A stretch of DNA of 41,517 nucleotides from NCBI GenBank assembly GCA_017445245.1, contig JAFSUM010000009.1, positions 1 through 41,517 on the forward strand, in the 5' to 3' direction. Below, piece by piece: positions 30,085 through 39,006 of this stretch. The notes beneath the pieces were generated by a model. The model worked only from the letters and a program-made list of their open reading frames with translations. It was not told the DNA's origin and did not search any database. Each line of letters begins with the position of its first letter. Within the stretch, counting starts at the first letter, position 1. Origin of the DNA: Bacilli bacterium (lineage in GTDB: Bacteria; Bacillota_I; Bacilli_A; RFN20; CAG-826). The translations under genes and the position numbers were made by a program.

Positions 30085-30948
30085 TTATTTGACAAGACTT
30101 AGTAGGTATTGTCCGTAAGAATTCTTGGCCATGGATTGACCGACTTTCTTAAGGGCATCGGTTGAGATCCAGCCGTTGCGGTAGGCGATGGCTTCAATGG
30201 CCGCGACTTGTTCGCCGCCTTTTTGCATCTCCTTGATTTTCTCGCCGCCTTCAAGAAGTGAATCGAAGGTTCCGGCATCATACCAGAAGGAGGTTCCAAG
30301 GTTTTGGCAGCGGAGGACACCCTCTTCGAGATAGAGGTTGTTGAGGTCGGTGATTTCGTATTCGCCACGGTCGCTCGGCTCGACTTTCTTGGCCATCTCG
30401 ACGACGCCTTTGGGGTAGAAATACAAGCCGGTGACGGCGAGGTTGCTCTTGGGTTTCTTCGGCTTCTCTTCGATGGAGAGGACGCGGCCTTCGAGGTCGA
30501 CTTCCGCGACGCCAAAGCGTTCGGGATCCTCGACTTCGTATCCAAAGACCGTCGCGAGGCCTTTCTCGCTGGCCTTCGCAGCTTCGCGAAGAAGATGGTG
30601 CATATCGGGGCCGTGGAAGAGGTTATCGCCAAGGATTAGGGCACAGCCTTCCTCGCCGATGAAATCCGCGCCGATTAGGAAGGCCGAAACGATGCCGGTA
30701 GGAACTTCTTGCATGCCATAAGAGATTTTCATGCCGAGCTGCGAGCCATCGCCAAATAGCATTTCGAAACGGTCCAAATCGCGGCGATTGGAAATGATGA
30801 GCACGTCATCGATACCCGCTTCCATCAAGGTCGCGAGGGGGTAATAGACGAGCGGTTTGTCGTATAGGGGAATGAGTAGTTTGTTGGTGACGAGGGTCGA
30901 GGGATAGAGCCTTGAGCCGTTGCCACCGCCTAGGATGATGCCTTTCAT
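30085..30948 (-). CDS. rmlA: Glucose-1-phosphate thymidylyltransferase
   Basis: 287 residues from ATG 30948 (GGAGG upstream; an ORF to 31074 has 42 extra residues unlike the family). It makes dTDP-glucose from glucose 1-phosphate and dTTP. Seen are GGGNGSRLYPSTLVTNKLL (nucleotide-binding loop), YDKPLVYYPLATLMEAGIDDV, QEVPTGIVSAFLIG, ALILGDNLFHG, EEKPKKPKSNLAVTGLYFY and GTSFWYDAGTFDSLLE. The remaining dTDP-rhamnose genes are not in the window. Confidence 0.92.
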   Translation of the reverse strand: MKGIILGGGNGSRLYPSTLVTNKLLIPLYDKPLVYYPLATLMEAGIDDVLIISNRRDLDRFEMLFGDGSQLGMKISYGMQEVPTGIVSAFLIGADFIGEEGCALILGDNLFHGPDMHHLLREAAKASEKGLATVFGYEVEDPERFGVAEVDLEGRVLSIEEKPKKPKSNLAVTGLYFYPKGVVEMAKKVEPSDRGEYEITDLNNLYLEEGVLRCQNLGTSFWYDAGTFDSLLEGGEKIKEMQKGGEQVAAIEAIAYRNGWISTDALKKVGQSMAKNSYGQYLLSLVK

Positions 30949-31090
30949 GCGGAATTTGCCTCCAATAACGGAGAAGATGCCGATTCCGCCTATATGCGGA
31001 TATGTCCGTCTTCTTCCATTAATAAGGATACAACATCTTGACTGACGAAGCATCGGAAACGAAGAACCGCACAATATCAGTCAAATGGGT

Positions 31091-31118
31091 TTGCCCTTGC
31101 GCGGAGGCGCATTATAAT
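31091..31118 (+). promoter_or_regulatory. Promoter of smpB-folC-folT
   Basis: TTGCCC (31091-31096), 16-bp spacer, TATAAT (31113-31118); GGAGG (31124-31128) follows, so the leader is only about 14 nt. Confidence 0.6.
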
Positions 31119-31137
31119 TGCGCGGAGGTCACTCGCG

Positions 31138-31623
31138 ATGTCCAAGAAATCAGGAAATGACGTATTGCTAGAAAACCGTAAGGCGCGTTTTCTCTTTTTC
31201 CTCAGCGACTTCATGGTCGCGGGATTGGTATTGACCGGAACGGAGATTAAATCCTTGCGGGCCAGGAACGCTTCCCTTTCGGATTCTTACGTTACTCTCC
31301 GTAATGGCGAAGCCTATATCAACAACATGCACATTTCCGCGTATAAGGACGGGACGATCTGGAACGAAGATCCTCTTAGGGCGAGGAAACTATTACTCAC
31401 CAAGCAAGAACTCCGAAAGCTAGAACGCGAGTTGAAGGGTACCGGCATGACCGTAGTTCCTACGAAAGTCTTCCTCCAGCGGGGATATGCCAAGGTGGAA
31501 ATCGCTCTTGCCAAAGGCAAAAAGGCTTTCGATAAACGTGAAGCCATCAAAGAACGCGATACCAAACAGGCCATTTCCAAAGCGATAAAAGATCACAATA
31601 GGGGAGGACGAAACGATGATTGA
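31138..31623 (+). CDS. smpB: SsrA-binding protein SmpB
   Basis: 161 residues. It carries tmRNA to stalled ribosomes in trans-translation. Family blocks seen are ENRKARFLFF, GLVLTGTEIKSLRARNASLSDSYV, EAYINNMHISAY, RARKLLLTKQEL, GMTVVPTKVFLQRGYAKVEIALAKGKK and the basic C-terminal tail that reads the mRNA channel. It overlaps folC by 8 bp. The tmRNA gene is not in this window. Confidence 0.97.
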   Translation: MSKKSGNDVLLENRKARFLFFLSDFMVAGLVLTGTEIKSLRARNASLSDSYVTLRNGEAYINNMHISAYKDGTIWNEDPLRARKLLLTKQELRKLERELKGTGMTVVPTKVFLQRGYAKVEIALAKGKKAFDKREAIKERDTKQAISKAIKDHNRGGRNDD

Positions 31624-32848
31624 AGAACTCGAAAAGTTCCTCGAAGAACGAAATAACGGCGCCTATGAGCGCGACGCTTATGACCGTTATTGCCAAAAGC
31701 GGTCTCTCTCCCTTGATGCCCCGGCGATTCATGTGACTGGGAGCAATGGCAAAGGCTCGACCATCCATTATCTCGAAGCCATTTATATGGCGGCAGGATA
31801 CCATGTGGCTTCGTTTATCAAGCCTGCCTTCTTTTGCCTAAACGAATGCATTCGTTACGATGGGGAGGAGATTTCCGACGCGGAACTCCTATCCCTTTTC
31901 CAAGACAACAAAAAGGATTTCGAAAAGTTCAAATTATCGGAATTCGAATGCTCGGTCGCCTTGGCCTACCGTTATTTCAATAAAAAGAAGCCGGACATCG
32001 TTCTCGTCGAAGCGGGAATGGGAGGGCTAGTTGATGCGACGAACATCGAAAAGATGGATGTCCGCCTCGCCATTATCACGACGATATCTCTCGAACACAC
32101 TGCCTATTTGGGCACAACGCTTTCTTCAATCGCCCTCCATAAGGCGGGTATCATCAAAGAAGAAACACCTGTCCTCGTCGGCAAGATCGATGAGGACAGC
32201 GAGAAGATCATCCTTGAACAAGCTCAAGCGTTTTCCGCTCCGTTCCATAAAGTGGATTCCTATCATTTTGATCATCTCGACGAACAGGGTTACCACTTTG
32301 ATTACGGGCCTTATAAAGACATCATCTTGCAAACCAAAGCGAGGTATCAGGTGGCTAATGCCGCGATGGCAATCGAAGCGACAACAATCTTGCAAAAAGA
32401 CTTCCCTGTCAACGAGGAAAGCATTCGTAAAGGATTGTCAACCAAACCGCTTCCTGGCCGCCTTGAAATCATTGGACGAATCGTCATTGACGGGGCTCAT
32501 AACCCGGAGGGGATTAATTCTCTTTCCGCCAACTTGGCAACAGTTGCCAACGGTCGCCCGATCTACGCGTTATTCGCCTCTTTCCGTGACAAGAACATCG
32601 CAGTGGAATTGCCTCGCCTTGCAAATAGTGTCGCCGCGATTACTCTCACCACGTTTGATCATCCGCGTGCAAGAGGGGAGGATGATTATTTCCTCTATGT
32701 TGGCGACCATCCCTTTGTCGCCGACCCCGAAGAAGCTCTCGATACCCTTCTTAAGGAACATGAGGACGCTTTGATTGTCATCACAGGTTCTCTGGCCTTC
32801 GCTGGCGTAATGCGCAAAATCGTCCTCGAAAAAAGAAAGGGGATTTGA
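31616..32848 (+). CDS. folC: Folylpolyglutamate/dihydrofolate synthase
   Basis: 410 residues, Mur-ligase fold. It adds glutamates to folates. P-loop VTGSNGKGSTIHYLE (about residues 40-54), then KPAFFCLNECIRYDG, VLVEAGMGGLVDATN, ISLEHTAYLGTTLSSIALHKAGI, the PLPGRLEIIGRIVIDGAHNPEGI block and GSLAFAGVM. It directly precedes a FolT-like folate uptake component, so uptake and retention of folate are co-expressed. Confidence 0.95.
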   Translation: MIEELEKFLEERNNGAYERDAYDRYCQKRSLSLDAPAIHVTGSNGKGSTIHYLEAIYMAAGYHVASFIKPAFFCLNECIRYDGEEISDAELLSLFQDNKKDFEKFKLSEFECSVALAYRYFNKKKPDIVLVEAGMGGLVDATNIEKMDVRLAIITTISLEHTAYLGTTLSSIALHKAGIIKEETPVLVGKIDEDSEKIILEQAQAFSAPFHKVDSYHFDHLDEQGYHFDYGPYKDIILQTKARYQVANAAMAIEATTILQKDFPVNEESIRKGLSTKPLPGRLEIIGRIVIDGAHNPEGINSLSANLATVANGRPIYALFASFRDKNIAVELPRLANSVAAITLTTFDHPRARGEDDYFLYVGDHPFVADPEEALDTLLKEHEDALIVITGSLAFAGVMRKIVLEKRKGI

Positions 32849-33636
32849 TGAGGAAATCGTTATCAATTTCCCATAAGATTGCCTTTGCAGCGATGCTGCT
32901 GGCCTTTAACGTTATTACGACGCGCCTTTTAGGTTTGGCTCAGCCCGCGCCGATCTTTAGCTTTAATCGTTTGGGCGTCAGCAGCGCCATCACGATCTTC
33001 TCTTCCCTCTTCCTCGGACCTCTTTACGGGGCCGTGGTTGGCGTGGCCGGGGATGCAATTGGCTGGTTGATCCTCGGGCAGTGGACTGGTACGTTCAATG
33101 TCTTTCTTTCCGTCTATTATGCCCTAATCGGCATCTGTCCTTATTTCTTGGTGAAATTGCTTGGCAAACGCCTCGACCGCAAGGTTTCGCTTACCCTTCT
33201 TTTCGTGACTTTAAGTGGATTGTTTATCGCGATGATGTGTTTCCTTTGGCTGGACCAGAATCTTGCTTCCAGAATTGAATCATGGAATGTCAATTTATTA
33301 GGGGCCAGAATCTTTGTTTCGTGTTTGTCTGGGGTGCTTTTCTTGGCCCTTTTGGCCTTCCTTATCGTCTTCTTGGCCCGCCGAAAAACGGATGGCGTTG
33401 GGACGGCGTATTGGTCGTGCCTCCTCGTGGAAGTGCTCGCCATTTTCCTTAAGCCCTTTTGCTTTTATTTGTATTGCCTGGCCTTCTTGGGAACCAATAT
33501 CGAAGTGGCCTGGAATGTTTCCTATTCCATGCTTGTGATGCTCTCCTGTCTCTTCGCCTTCCCGGATTTGATCATCAACATTTTCTTCTTAAGATTGCTA
33601 TTTTGGACGAGCGAAAAAGTCGTCCGCAAAGAGTGA
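32848..33636 (+). CDS. folT: ECF transporter S component, folate-specific (FolT-like)
   Basis: 262 residues from ATG 32848, overlapping the folC stop by one base (TGATG). Six hydrophobic segments are visible. ISHKIAFAAMLLAFNVI carries the S-component helix 1 motif that contacts EcfT, and FNRLGVSSAITIFSSLFLGPLYGAVVGVAGDAIGWL and the following FNVFLSVYYALIGICPY are typical of FolT. It should bind folate outside and use the EcfA1-A2-T module encoded at 34853-37370. Confidence 0.85.
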   Translation: MRKSLSISHKIAFAAMLLAFNVITTRLLGLAQPAPIFSFNRLGVSSAITIFSSLFLGPLYGAVVGVAGDAIGWLILGQWTGTFNVFLSVYYALIGICPYFLVKLLGKRLDRKVSLTLLFVTLSGLFIAMMCFLWLDQNLASRIESWNVNLLGARIFVSCLSGVLFLALLAFLIVFLARRKTDGVGTAYWSCLLVEVLAIFLKPFCFYLYCLAFLGTNIEVAWNVSYSMLVMLSCLFAFPDLIINIFFLRLLFWTSEKVVRKE

Positions 33637-33639
33637 ACT

Positions 33640-33822
33640 ATGAAAACCGAACAAGAAAAAGACATTCACGAAGAAGAACCCGAGATCGATGAATCTCTAT
33701 TAACGCCTGAGCAGAAGCGCGAACTAGAGAAGCCTTTCTTTCGAAAGAAATATCTTTTGATCTGGGGTATTTTGTTGGCCGCGATTATCGCTTGCATCGT
33801 TGTCATTTGCGTGCTCCGTTAA
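33640..33822 (+). CDS. Small single-TM protein
   Basis: 60 residues: an acidic start (EQEKDIHEEEPEIDE), then PEQKRELEKPFFRKKY and a TM (LLIWGILLAAIIACIVVICVL) at the very C-terminus, as in tail-anchored proteins. It starts 3 bp after the folT stop and is likely the last gene of that operon. Function unknown. Confidence 0.6.
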   Translation: MKTEQEKDIHEEEPEIDESLLTPEQKRELEKPFFRKKYLLIWGILLAAIIACIVVICVLR

Positions 33823-33911
33823 GATCTGAACTTTCTTTTTACAGTGTCTAGGGAAAGGGCTTGTCCTAGGGGCTATGCCGCGTAAACTTCCTTCCCAAAA
33901 GGAGAAGCCCG

Positions 33912-34043
33912 ATGGACGAATTCGACAAAAACGATTTCATAGATGATCGCGAGGGAATTAACGAATTCCTCGAACTCGTGGAATCCTGCGACTCCGAGGA
34001 AACGCGAAACGCATTGGAGACATCATTGCTCTCCGAAGAATGA
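33912..34043 (+). CDS. Very small acidic protein (43 aa)
   Basis: ATG 33912 follows AAAAGGAG at proper distance and the frame reads MDEFDKNDFIDDREGINEFL to a TGA at 34041. More than a third of residues are Asp or Glu. An imperfect hairpin (CTAGG/CCTAG) lies upstream at about 33848-33869 and a terminator-like hairpin downstream, which supports a real gene. No known family. Confidence 0.5.
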   Translation: MDEFDKNDFIDDREGINEFLELVESCDSEETRNALETSLLSEE

Positions 34044-34052
34044 GGCTTGTTA

Positions 34053-34098
34053 GAGCCCCTTTTCTTTGAAACGGGCTCACTTTTGTCCCCTCTTTTTG
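34053..34098 (+). terminator. Probable terminator after the 43-aa gene
   Basis: GAGCCC (34053-34058) and GGGCTC (34073-34078), 14-nt loop, followed by ACTTTTGTCCCCTCTTTTT. The loop is long, so strength is doubtful. Confidence 0.4.
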
Positions 34099-34108
34099 CG
34101 GGCGCGTG

Positions 34109-34114
34109 TATAAT
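34109..34114 (+). promoter_or_regulatory. -10 box of the dCMP deaminase operon
   Basis: TATAAT 21 nt before ATG 34136; AGGAG ribosome site follows at about 34121-34125. No standard -35 seen. Confidence 0.5.
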
Positions 34115-34135
34115 CCCGTCAGGAGATTTGAAACT

Positions 34136-34621
34136 ATGGCTGAATTACATCGTAGAGATAACCTCAATTGGGACGAATACTTCATGGGTATCGCCATCCT
34201 TTCCGCAAAGCGGAGCAAGGATCCTTCCACCCAGGTTGGCGCCTGCATCGTGGACGCGAACAACAAAGTCGTCAGCATCGGATATAACGGCATGCCTCGC
34301 GGCGTGGATGATGACCGCATCCCTTGGGGTCATGGCGAAGGGTTGGATAGCAAATACCTCTATGTTTGCCATGCGGAATTCAATGCGATTTTGAATACGC
34401 GCGACGGCTCTGCGCTAAATGGCTGCCGCATTTACGTGACGCTTTTCCCGTGCAACGAATGCGCGAAAGCCATCATTCAAACCGGTGTCAAAGAAATCAT
34501 CTATCTCGATGACAAATACCATGATCACGTCGAAGAACAAGCTTCCCGTCGCATCCTTGATATGGCGGGAGTGACCTATCGCCAATACAAAGGCAGGGTG
34601 GTGAGCGTGGATGTCAAGTAG
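34136..34621 (+). CDS. comEB: Deoxycytidylate (dCMP) deaminase, ComEB type
   Basis: 161 residues from ATG 34136. It deaminates dCMP to dUMP for dTMP synthesis. The zinc site is HAEFNAIL (His and the catalytic Glu) with [10 protein letters not shown] (two cysteines). [28 protein letters not shown] and [12 protein letters not shown] are typical of dCMP deaminase and of late competence protein ComEB. It overlaps the following small gene by 11 bp. Confidence 0.93.
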   Translation: MAELHRRDNLNWDEYFMGIAILSAKRSKDPSTQVGACIVDANNKVVSIGYNGMPRGVDDDRIPWGHGEGLDSKYLYVCHAEFNAILNTRDGSALNGCRIYVTLFPCNECAKAIIQTGVKEIIYLDDKYHDHVEEQASRRILDMAGVTYRQYKGRVVSVDVK

Positions 34622-34856
34622 GCATCACCATCGTTCCTACCGCATTATCGCGATTGTTTGCGCTTACCTTTTTATCGGCGCGGCTTTATTCGTGCCTTTG
34701 GCCGCTAGTTCAGACCCCAATTACATCCTTCTTTGGGTACTATTAGGGGTTTGGTCTGTTGCTTTGGTGGCAACGATCGTCATCAACGAAATCATCATCA
34801 AGAAGAAATACGGCGGCGATTTTCTTAAGAAAAAAGACGAGGACGGAAACGAATGA
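34611..34856 (+). CDS. Small membrane protein with two TM helices
   Basis: 81 residues: a histidine-rich basic start ([11 protein letters not shown]), TM helices at about 11-32 and 40-62, and a lysine-rich cytosolic end. It overlaps the genes on both sides (11 bp and 4 bp), so it is translationally linked to the dCMP deaminase and EcfA1. Function unknown. Confidence 0.65.
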   Translation: MSSRHHHRSYRIIAIVCAYLFIGAALFVPLAASSDPNYILLWVLLGVWSVALVATIVINEIIIKKKYGGDFLKKKDEDGNE

Positions 34857-35671
34857 ACGTCGTTGAAGTCAAAGACTTAACCTATGCCTATACCGAGGAA
34901 AAGATCGTCTTGAATGGCGTCTCCTTTTCTCTTGAGGAAGGCAAGTATTATTGCCTCGTTGGGCATAATGGTTCAGGCAAATCGACTTTGGCGAAATGTT
35001 TGATGGGTTTAGTGCTTCGCTTCGAAGGATCGATTTCGCTTTTTGGTATTCCTCTAAGTGGCAAAACCCTACGTGAAATCCGTTCCCATGTCGGCATCGT
35101 CTTCCAAAATCCAGACAACCAGTTCGTCGGTTCGACTGTGGCGGATGACATTGCGTTCGGACTAGAAAACAAACGAGTACCCCATGAGCAAATGCAAGGA
35201 ATCATCGAATCTTTTGCTGAAAAGACGGGTATGATTGAGCATTTGAATCACGAACCGAGCGCACTCTCGGGCGGGCAGAAGCAACGCGTCGCGATCGCGG
35301 GCGTTCTCGCGATGGGGCCTGACCTCGTCATTCTCGACGAAGCGACCTCTATGCTTGACCCCAAAGGCAAAAACGAAATCCTCAATCTGATCCATTCGCT
35401 TCGTAAAGAAAACCCGAAGCTGACGATTCTTTCGATTACCCACGACGTCGAAGAAGCGACGCGGGCGGATGAAATAATCGTGTTCAACAAAGGCAAAATC
35501 ATCTTAAAAGGGAAGCCCGAAGAGGTTTTCGTCCACCGGGAAGAACTCGCTTCGATTCAATTAGGCCTACCGTTCTTTTATCAACTTCGGTTTGCCTTAG
35601 AAGAACAGGGAATGCAGATTCCGCCTTCTGTGAAAGACCTTGAATCTTTGGAGGCATACCTATGTCGATAA
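34853..35671 (+). CDS. ecfA1: ECF transporter ATPase EcfA1
   Basis: 272 residues. ATP-hydrolysing subunit of the group II energy-coupling module shared by vitamin S components. Walker A GHNGSGKST, Q-loop FQNPDNQFVGSTVADDIAFG (typical of EcfA1), signature LSGGQKQRVAIAGVLAM, Walker B LVILDEATSMLDP and switch ITHDVEEA. ATGA overlap with the preceding gene and 10-bp overlap with ecfA2. Confidence 0.95.
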   Translation: MNVVEVKDLTYAYTEEKIVLNGVSFSLEEGKYYCLVGHNGSGKSTLAKCLMGLVLRFEGSISLFGIPLSGKTLREIRSHVGIVFQNPDNQFVGSTVADDIAFGLENKRVPHEQMQGIIESFAEKTGMIEHLNHEPSALSGGQKQRVAIAGVLAMGPDLVILDEATSMLDPKGKNEILNLIHSLRKENPKLTILSITHDVEEATRADEIIVFNKGKIILKGKPEEVFVHREELASIQLGLPFFYQLRFALEEQGMQIPPSVKDLESLEAYLCR

Positions 35672-36513
35672 GATTCGAGGATGTCACTTACGTCTATAAT
35701 CCGAAGACTCCCGAACCTGTTGAGGCGCTTCACAATATCTCTTTGGAAATCGAGGAGGGGAGCTTTACTGCCCTCATCGGTAGGACGGGGTGTGGCAAGT
35801 CGACGCTTGTCCAACATCTCAATGCATTGCTCCACCCAACTTCGGGCACTGTTTTCATTGATACTTTTGTCAATGCATCACAGAAGAAAAAGCGTGATAA
35901 GAAACTGAAACCGCTACGTGAAAAGGTTGGATTAGTGTTCCAATTCCCCGAGTATCAGCTCTTCGAGGAAACCATCGAAAAAGACGTTGCGTTTGGGCCG
36001 AAAAACTTCGGCGATTCCGACGAGGTTGCCTTAGAGAAAGCCCATGAGGCATTACAGCTTGTTGGATTAGATGAATCTTTTTACAAACGTTCTCCGTTTG
36101 AGATTTCCGGTGGCGAAAAACGTCGCGTTGCGTTAGCGGGCGTCTTGGCCATGAAGCCGAAGTATCTCGTCGTGGATGAACCGACAGCTGGCCTCGACCC
36201 TCTCGGCGCCAAAAAACTCATGGAACTATTCACGAAGATTCACGAAGCGGGCTCGACCATCATCCTCGTTACCCACGATATGGATCTTGTCCTTGGTTAC
36301 TGCACGGATGTCTTTGTCCTCGACCATGGAAAAGTCGCGCTTAAAGGAAAACCGAATGACTTATTTGGCCAGGATGTTTCAAGGTTTTCGCTGCAAACCC
36401 CCGCAATTTTTGATTTTGCGTTCCGTCTAGAAAAGGCGGGATACAAGATTGATAAGAACAAACTAAATCGGGTAGAAGATCTAGCCAAAGCAATCGTGGA
36501 GGGACGCCGATGA
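35662..36513 (+). CDS. ecfA2: ECF transporter ATPase EcfA2
   Basis: 283 residues. Walker A GRTGCGKST, Q-loop FQFPEYQLFEETIEKDVAFGPKNFG (the EcfA2 form), signature ISGGEKRRVALAGVLAM, Walker B YLVVDEPTAGLDP, switch VTHDMD. It pairs with EcfA1 and EcfT. Confidence 0.95.
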   Translation: MSIRFEDVTYVYNPKTPEPVEALHNISLEIEEGSFTALIGRTGCGKSTLVQHLNALLHPTSGTVFIDTFVNASQKKKRDKKLKPLREKVGLVFQFPEYQLFEETIEKDVAFGPKNFGDSDEVALEKAHEALQLVGLDESFYKRSPFEISGGEKRRVALAGVLAMKPKYLVVDEPTAGLDPLGAKKLMELFTKIHEAGSTIILVTHDMDLVLGYCTDVFVLDHGKVALKGKPNDLFGQDVSRFSLQTPAIFDFAFRLEKAGYKIDKNKLNRVEDLAKAIVEGRR

Positions 36514-37370
36514 CGAGTATCGCACTAGGCAAATACGTCCCTTACGATACGTGGGTTCATCGTCTTGATGCACGCACCAAACTTTTCGCGACGATCCTTT
36601 TGATGGTGGCCGTTTTCCTTCCGATGCCCACCTGGTCGATGACGTTACTGTTCCAAGGTGCATTGCTCGTAATTATCTCTATCCTTCTGGCTTGCACGAA
36701 AACTCCGCTTTCTTGGATTCTTTCATCGCTAAAAATGCTTTGGATCATGGTGATCTTTTTACTCGTTGTCTATATCGTCGTGCCAAAGTCCGAAAACGTG
36801 TTGGGAATCGCCTGGTCGGTTAACGGTTGGACCGTTTATTGGGACTCGTTTGCCGAGGCGGCGCGCATCGTAGCCCGCCTTGTCATGATGATCATGATTG
36901 GTACTGCGTTAACTTCGTCAACCAAACCGCTGGATTTGACTTATGCGCTAGAGTGGTATTTCACCCCGCTTAAGGTCATTCATTTCCCGGCTGCGGAAGT
37001 CGCGATGACCATTTCAATTGCCTTGCGTTTTATCCCAACGCTTCTTGAGGACACAATGCGTGTTATGCGAGCCCAAGCTAGCCGCGGCGTGGATTTTCAA
37101 CACGGTGGTCTCTTCCGTCGAATTGCTGGGCTTACGTCACTGATCATTCCCTTGTTCGTGTCTAGTTTGACTCGCAGTCAGGAACTGGGAGATGCGATGG
37201 AATGCCGTTGTTATGACCCGCGTGAGAAAAGAACTCGTTATCGTCTGTTCCACTTCCGCGCGGCTGATTTCGTTATCGCTTTCTTCGCTGCTGCGATTCT
37301 TGTTGGCGTAGCCGTTACTTCTGGTCTTCACCTCGACTTCTTTTCGATGATGGGAGTTACCACCTTATGA
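36510..37370 (+). CDS. ecfT: ECF transporter transmembrane subunit EcfT
   Basis: 286 residues with several TM helices. The coupling motifs that touch the ATPases are visible: RAQASRGVDF (Ala-Arg-Gly type) at about 188-198 and the LGDAMECRCYDP region. It starts LGKYVPYDTWVHRLDARTKLF, typical of EcfT. Overlaps both neighbours by 4 bp. Confidence 0.95.
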   Translation: MTSIALGKYVPYDTWVHRLDARTKLFATILLMVAVFLPMPTWSMTLLFQGALLVIISILLACTKTPLSWILSSLKMLWIMVIFLLVVYIVVPKSENVLGIAWSVNGWTVYWDSFAEAARIVARLVMMIMIGTALTSSTKPLDLTYALEWYFTPLKVIHFPAAEVAMTISIALRFIPTLLEDTMRVMRAQASRGVDFQHGGLFRRIAGLTSLIIPLFVSSLTRSQELGDAMECRCYDPREKRTRYRLFHFRAADFVIAFFAAAILVGVAVTSGLHLDFFSMMGVTTL

Positions 37371-38107
37371 AATACTGCGTGACTGTCTCTTATTGCGGTC
37401 GCGCTTATTATGGTTTTCAGCGGCAAAAGAATAAGGTCACCGTTCAGGGGACCATCGAAAAATATCTTTCGGATTATCTAGGTGCCCCTACGCCGATTAA
37501 GGCTGCTGGCCGTACCGATACCGGGGTGCACGCCCTAGGGCAAACATTTTGTTTTGAGTCGCCAAAAACGCTTCATGAAGAGCGCTTTCGCCTAACGATG
37601 AATCGACTTTTGCCGAAGGATATCTATTTCGTTTCCGTGGTCGCTGTTTCGCCTTCCTTCGATGCCAGACATAGCTGCAAAGGCAAGATTTACGAATATC
37701 GCTTTACCGTCTTGAAACGAAACCCTCTTTGGGTTGGGCTCGTCGCCCATCTCCAGCGCGATGATTTTAAATTCGAGGCGTTTTTGCAAGGCTTAGAGCC
37801 CTTTAAAGGTGAACATAACTTCCGCAATTTCACGACGAAACCCGAAGATGTCGCAGGGTTTATCCGCCATGTGGATTCCATCGAAGCGACATATGATGCG
37901 GTGCAAGATTTGGTCGTCGCCCGCTTTCAAGGAGATGGATTCATGCGTTACCAGATTCGCCTGATGGTGGGCAGTGCGATCAAAGTAGGACTAGGCAAGC
38001 TGACTCCAAAAGATATCGAGCAATCCTTGTCCGAAAACGGGGAACGAAAAATCGTTCCGTACAAGGCTGACCCTGAAGGACTTTACCTTATGGAGGTGCT
38101 CTATTAA
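37367..38107 (+). CDS. truA: tRNA pseudouridine(38-40) synthase
   Basis: 246 residues. It makes pseudouridine at positions 38-40 of the tRNA anticodon arm. YCGRAYYGFQRQ, the catalytic aspartate in AAGRTDTGVHALGQ, YEYRFTV, HNFRNFTTK and GDGFMRYQIRLMVGSAIKVG are all present. The position after ecfT is conserved in Bacilli. Confidence 0.96.
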   Translation: MKYCVTVSYCGRAYYGFQRQKNKVTVQGTIEKYLSDYLGAPTPIKAAGRTDTGVHALGQTFCFESPKTLHEERFRLTMNRLLPKDIYFVSVVAVSPSFDARHSCKGKIYEYRFTVLKRNPLWVGLVAHLQRDDFKFEAFLQGLEPFKGEHNFRNFTTKPEDVAGFIRHVDSIEATYDAVQDLVVARFQGDGFMRYQIRLMVGSAIKVGLGKLTPKDIEQSLSENGERKIVPYKADPEGLYLMEVLY

Positions 38108-38901
38108 TGCTTCCATATAATCTTCATTCCCATACGTTCCGTTGTGGGCATGCGACAGGGGAGGACGAGGAATTTGTTCTCGCCGCGATAAAGGCTGGCT
38201 TTAAAGAACTCGGTTTCTCTGATCACGTATTCCTGCCAGGTGTTAGCCAACCGGGAATTCGTGGGGAGGCTTTTGAACTGGAAGGTTACATCGACTCCGT
38301 TTTGGCGCTTCGGGAAAAATATAAGGATCAAATCAAAATCTATCTCGGTTTTGAATGCGAATGGTATGGTCCAGCTTTTGAGGGTTACTACAAATCTTTA
38401 TTAGAAAAGCGTGGCTTTGATTTCCTTATCATGGGCCAACATTGTTTCTTGGAACGGAACCATCTCTCTTGGTATTTCTCTTTAGGGCCCGAACTTGGCC
38501 CGAAGCGGTACGCGAACGACCTCATCGACGGTATGCAATCCGGTTTGTTTACTTACGTTGCCCACCCGGATATTTATGTCGCTTGGTGCGGCGAGTGGAA
38601 CAAACGGGCCTATGATATCGCTCATCGCATCGCGTTCACGTCCAAACTCACCGGAATCCCTCTGGAGATCAACTGTGGGTACCGCGAAAGCATCGAAACG
38701 ATCGCGAGGGCGGATTGCCTTACCTACCCGAGCAATTATTTCTGGGACATCGTCGGGGAGTATGGTTGCCCCGTCGTCATCGGGGTGGATGCCCATAATC
38801 CTCTCGATTACGAAAAGACCCAATACGCTTTCTACGAAGGATTCGCGAAAAAGCATCGCTTGAACCTTCTACTGGAAAATCCCCTTTTGAAAAAGAAGTA
38901 G
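38107..38901 (+). CDS. PHP-domain phosphatase, histidinol-phosphatase-like
   Basis: 264 residues. Metal-binding motifs of the PHP superfamily in order: NLHSHTFRCGHATGE, LGFSDHV, GFECEWYG, MGQHCF, VAHPDIY and GVDAHNP. The family includes HisJ-type histidinol phosphatases, but no histidine genes are near, so the substrate may be another phosphomonoester. It starts immediately at the end of truA, with GGAGG upstream. Confidence 0.8.
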   Translation: MLPYNLHSHTFRCGHATGEDEEFVLAAIKAGFKELGFSDHVFLPGVSQPGIRGEAFELEGYIDSVLALREKYKDQIKIYLGFECEWYGPAFEGYYKSLLEKRGFDFLIMGQHCFLERNHLSWYFSLGPELGPKRYANDLIDGMQSGLFTYVAHPDIYVAWCGEWNKRAYDIAHRIAFTSKLTGIPLEINCGYRESIETIARADCLTYPSNYFWDIVGEYGCPVVIGVDAHNPLDYEKTQYAFYEGFAKKHRLNLLLENPLLKKK

Positions 38902-39006
38902 GTTTTGCTCGTTAAATGAAGGTAAAGGTCCAACAAACCATCAATTGACGCTTTTTCATCTCGTGCGCGAGTGCTATATTTATCGCCGAAAAAAGAAGGA
39001 AACTTT

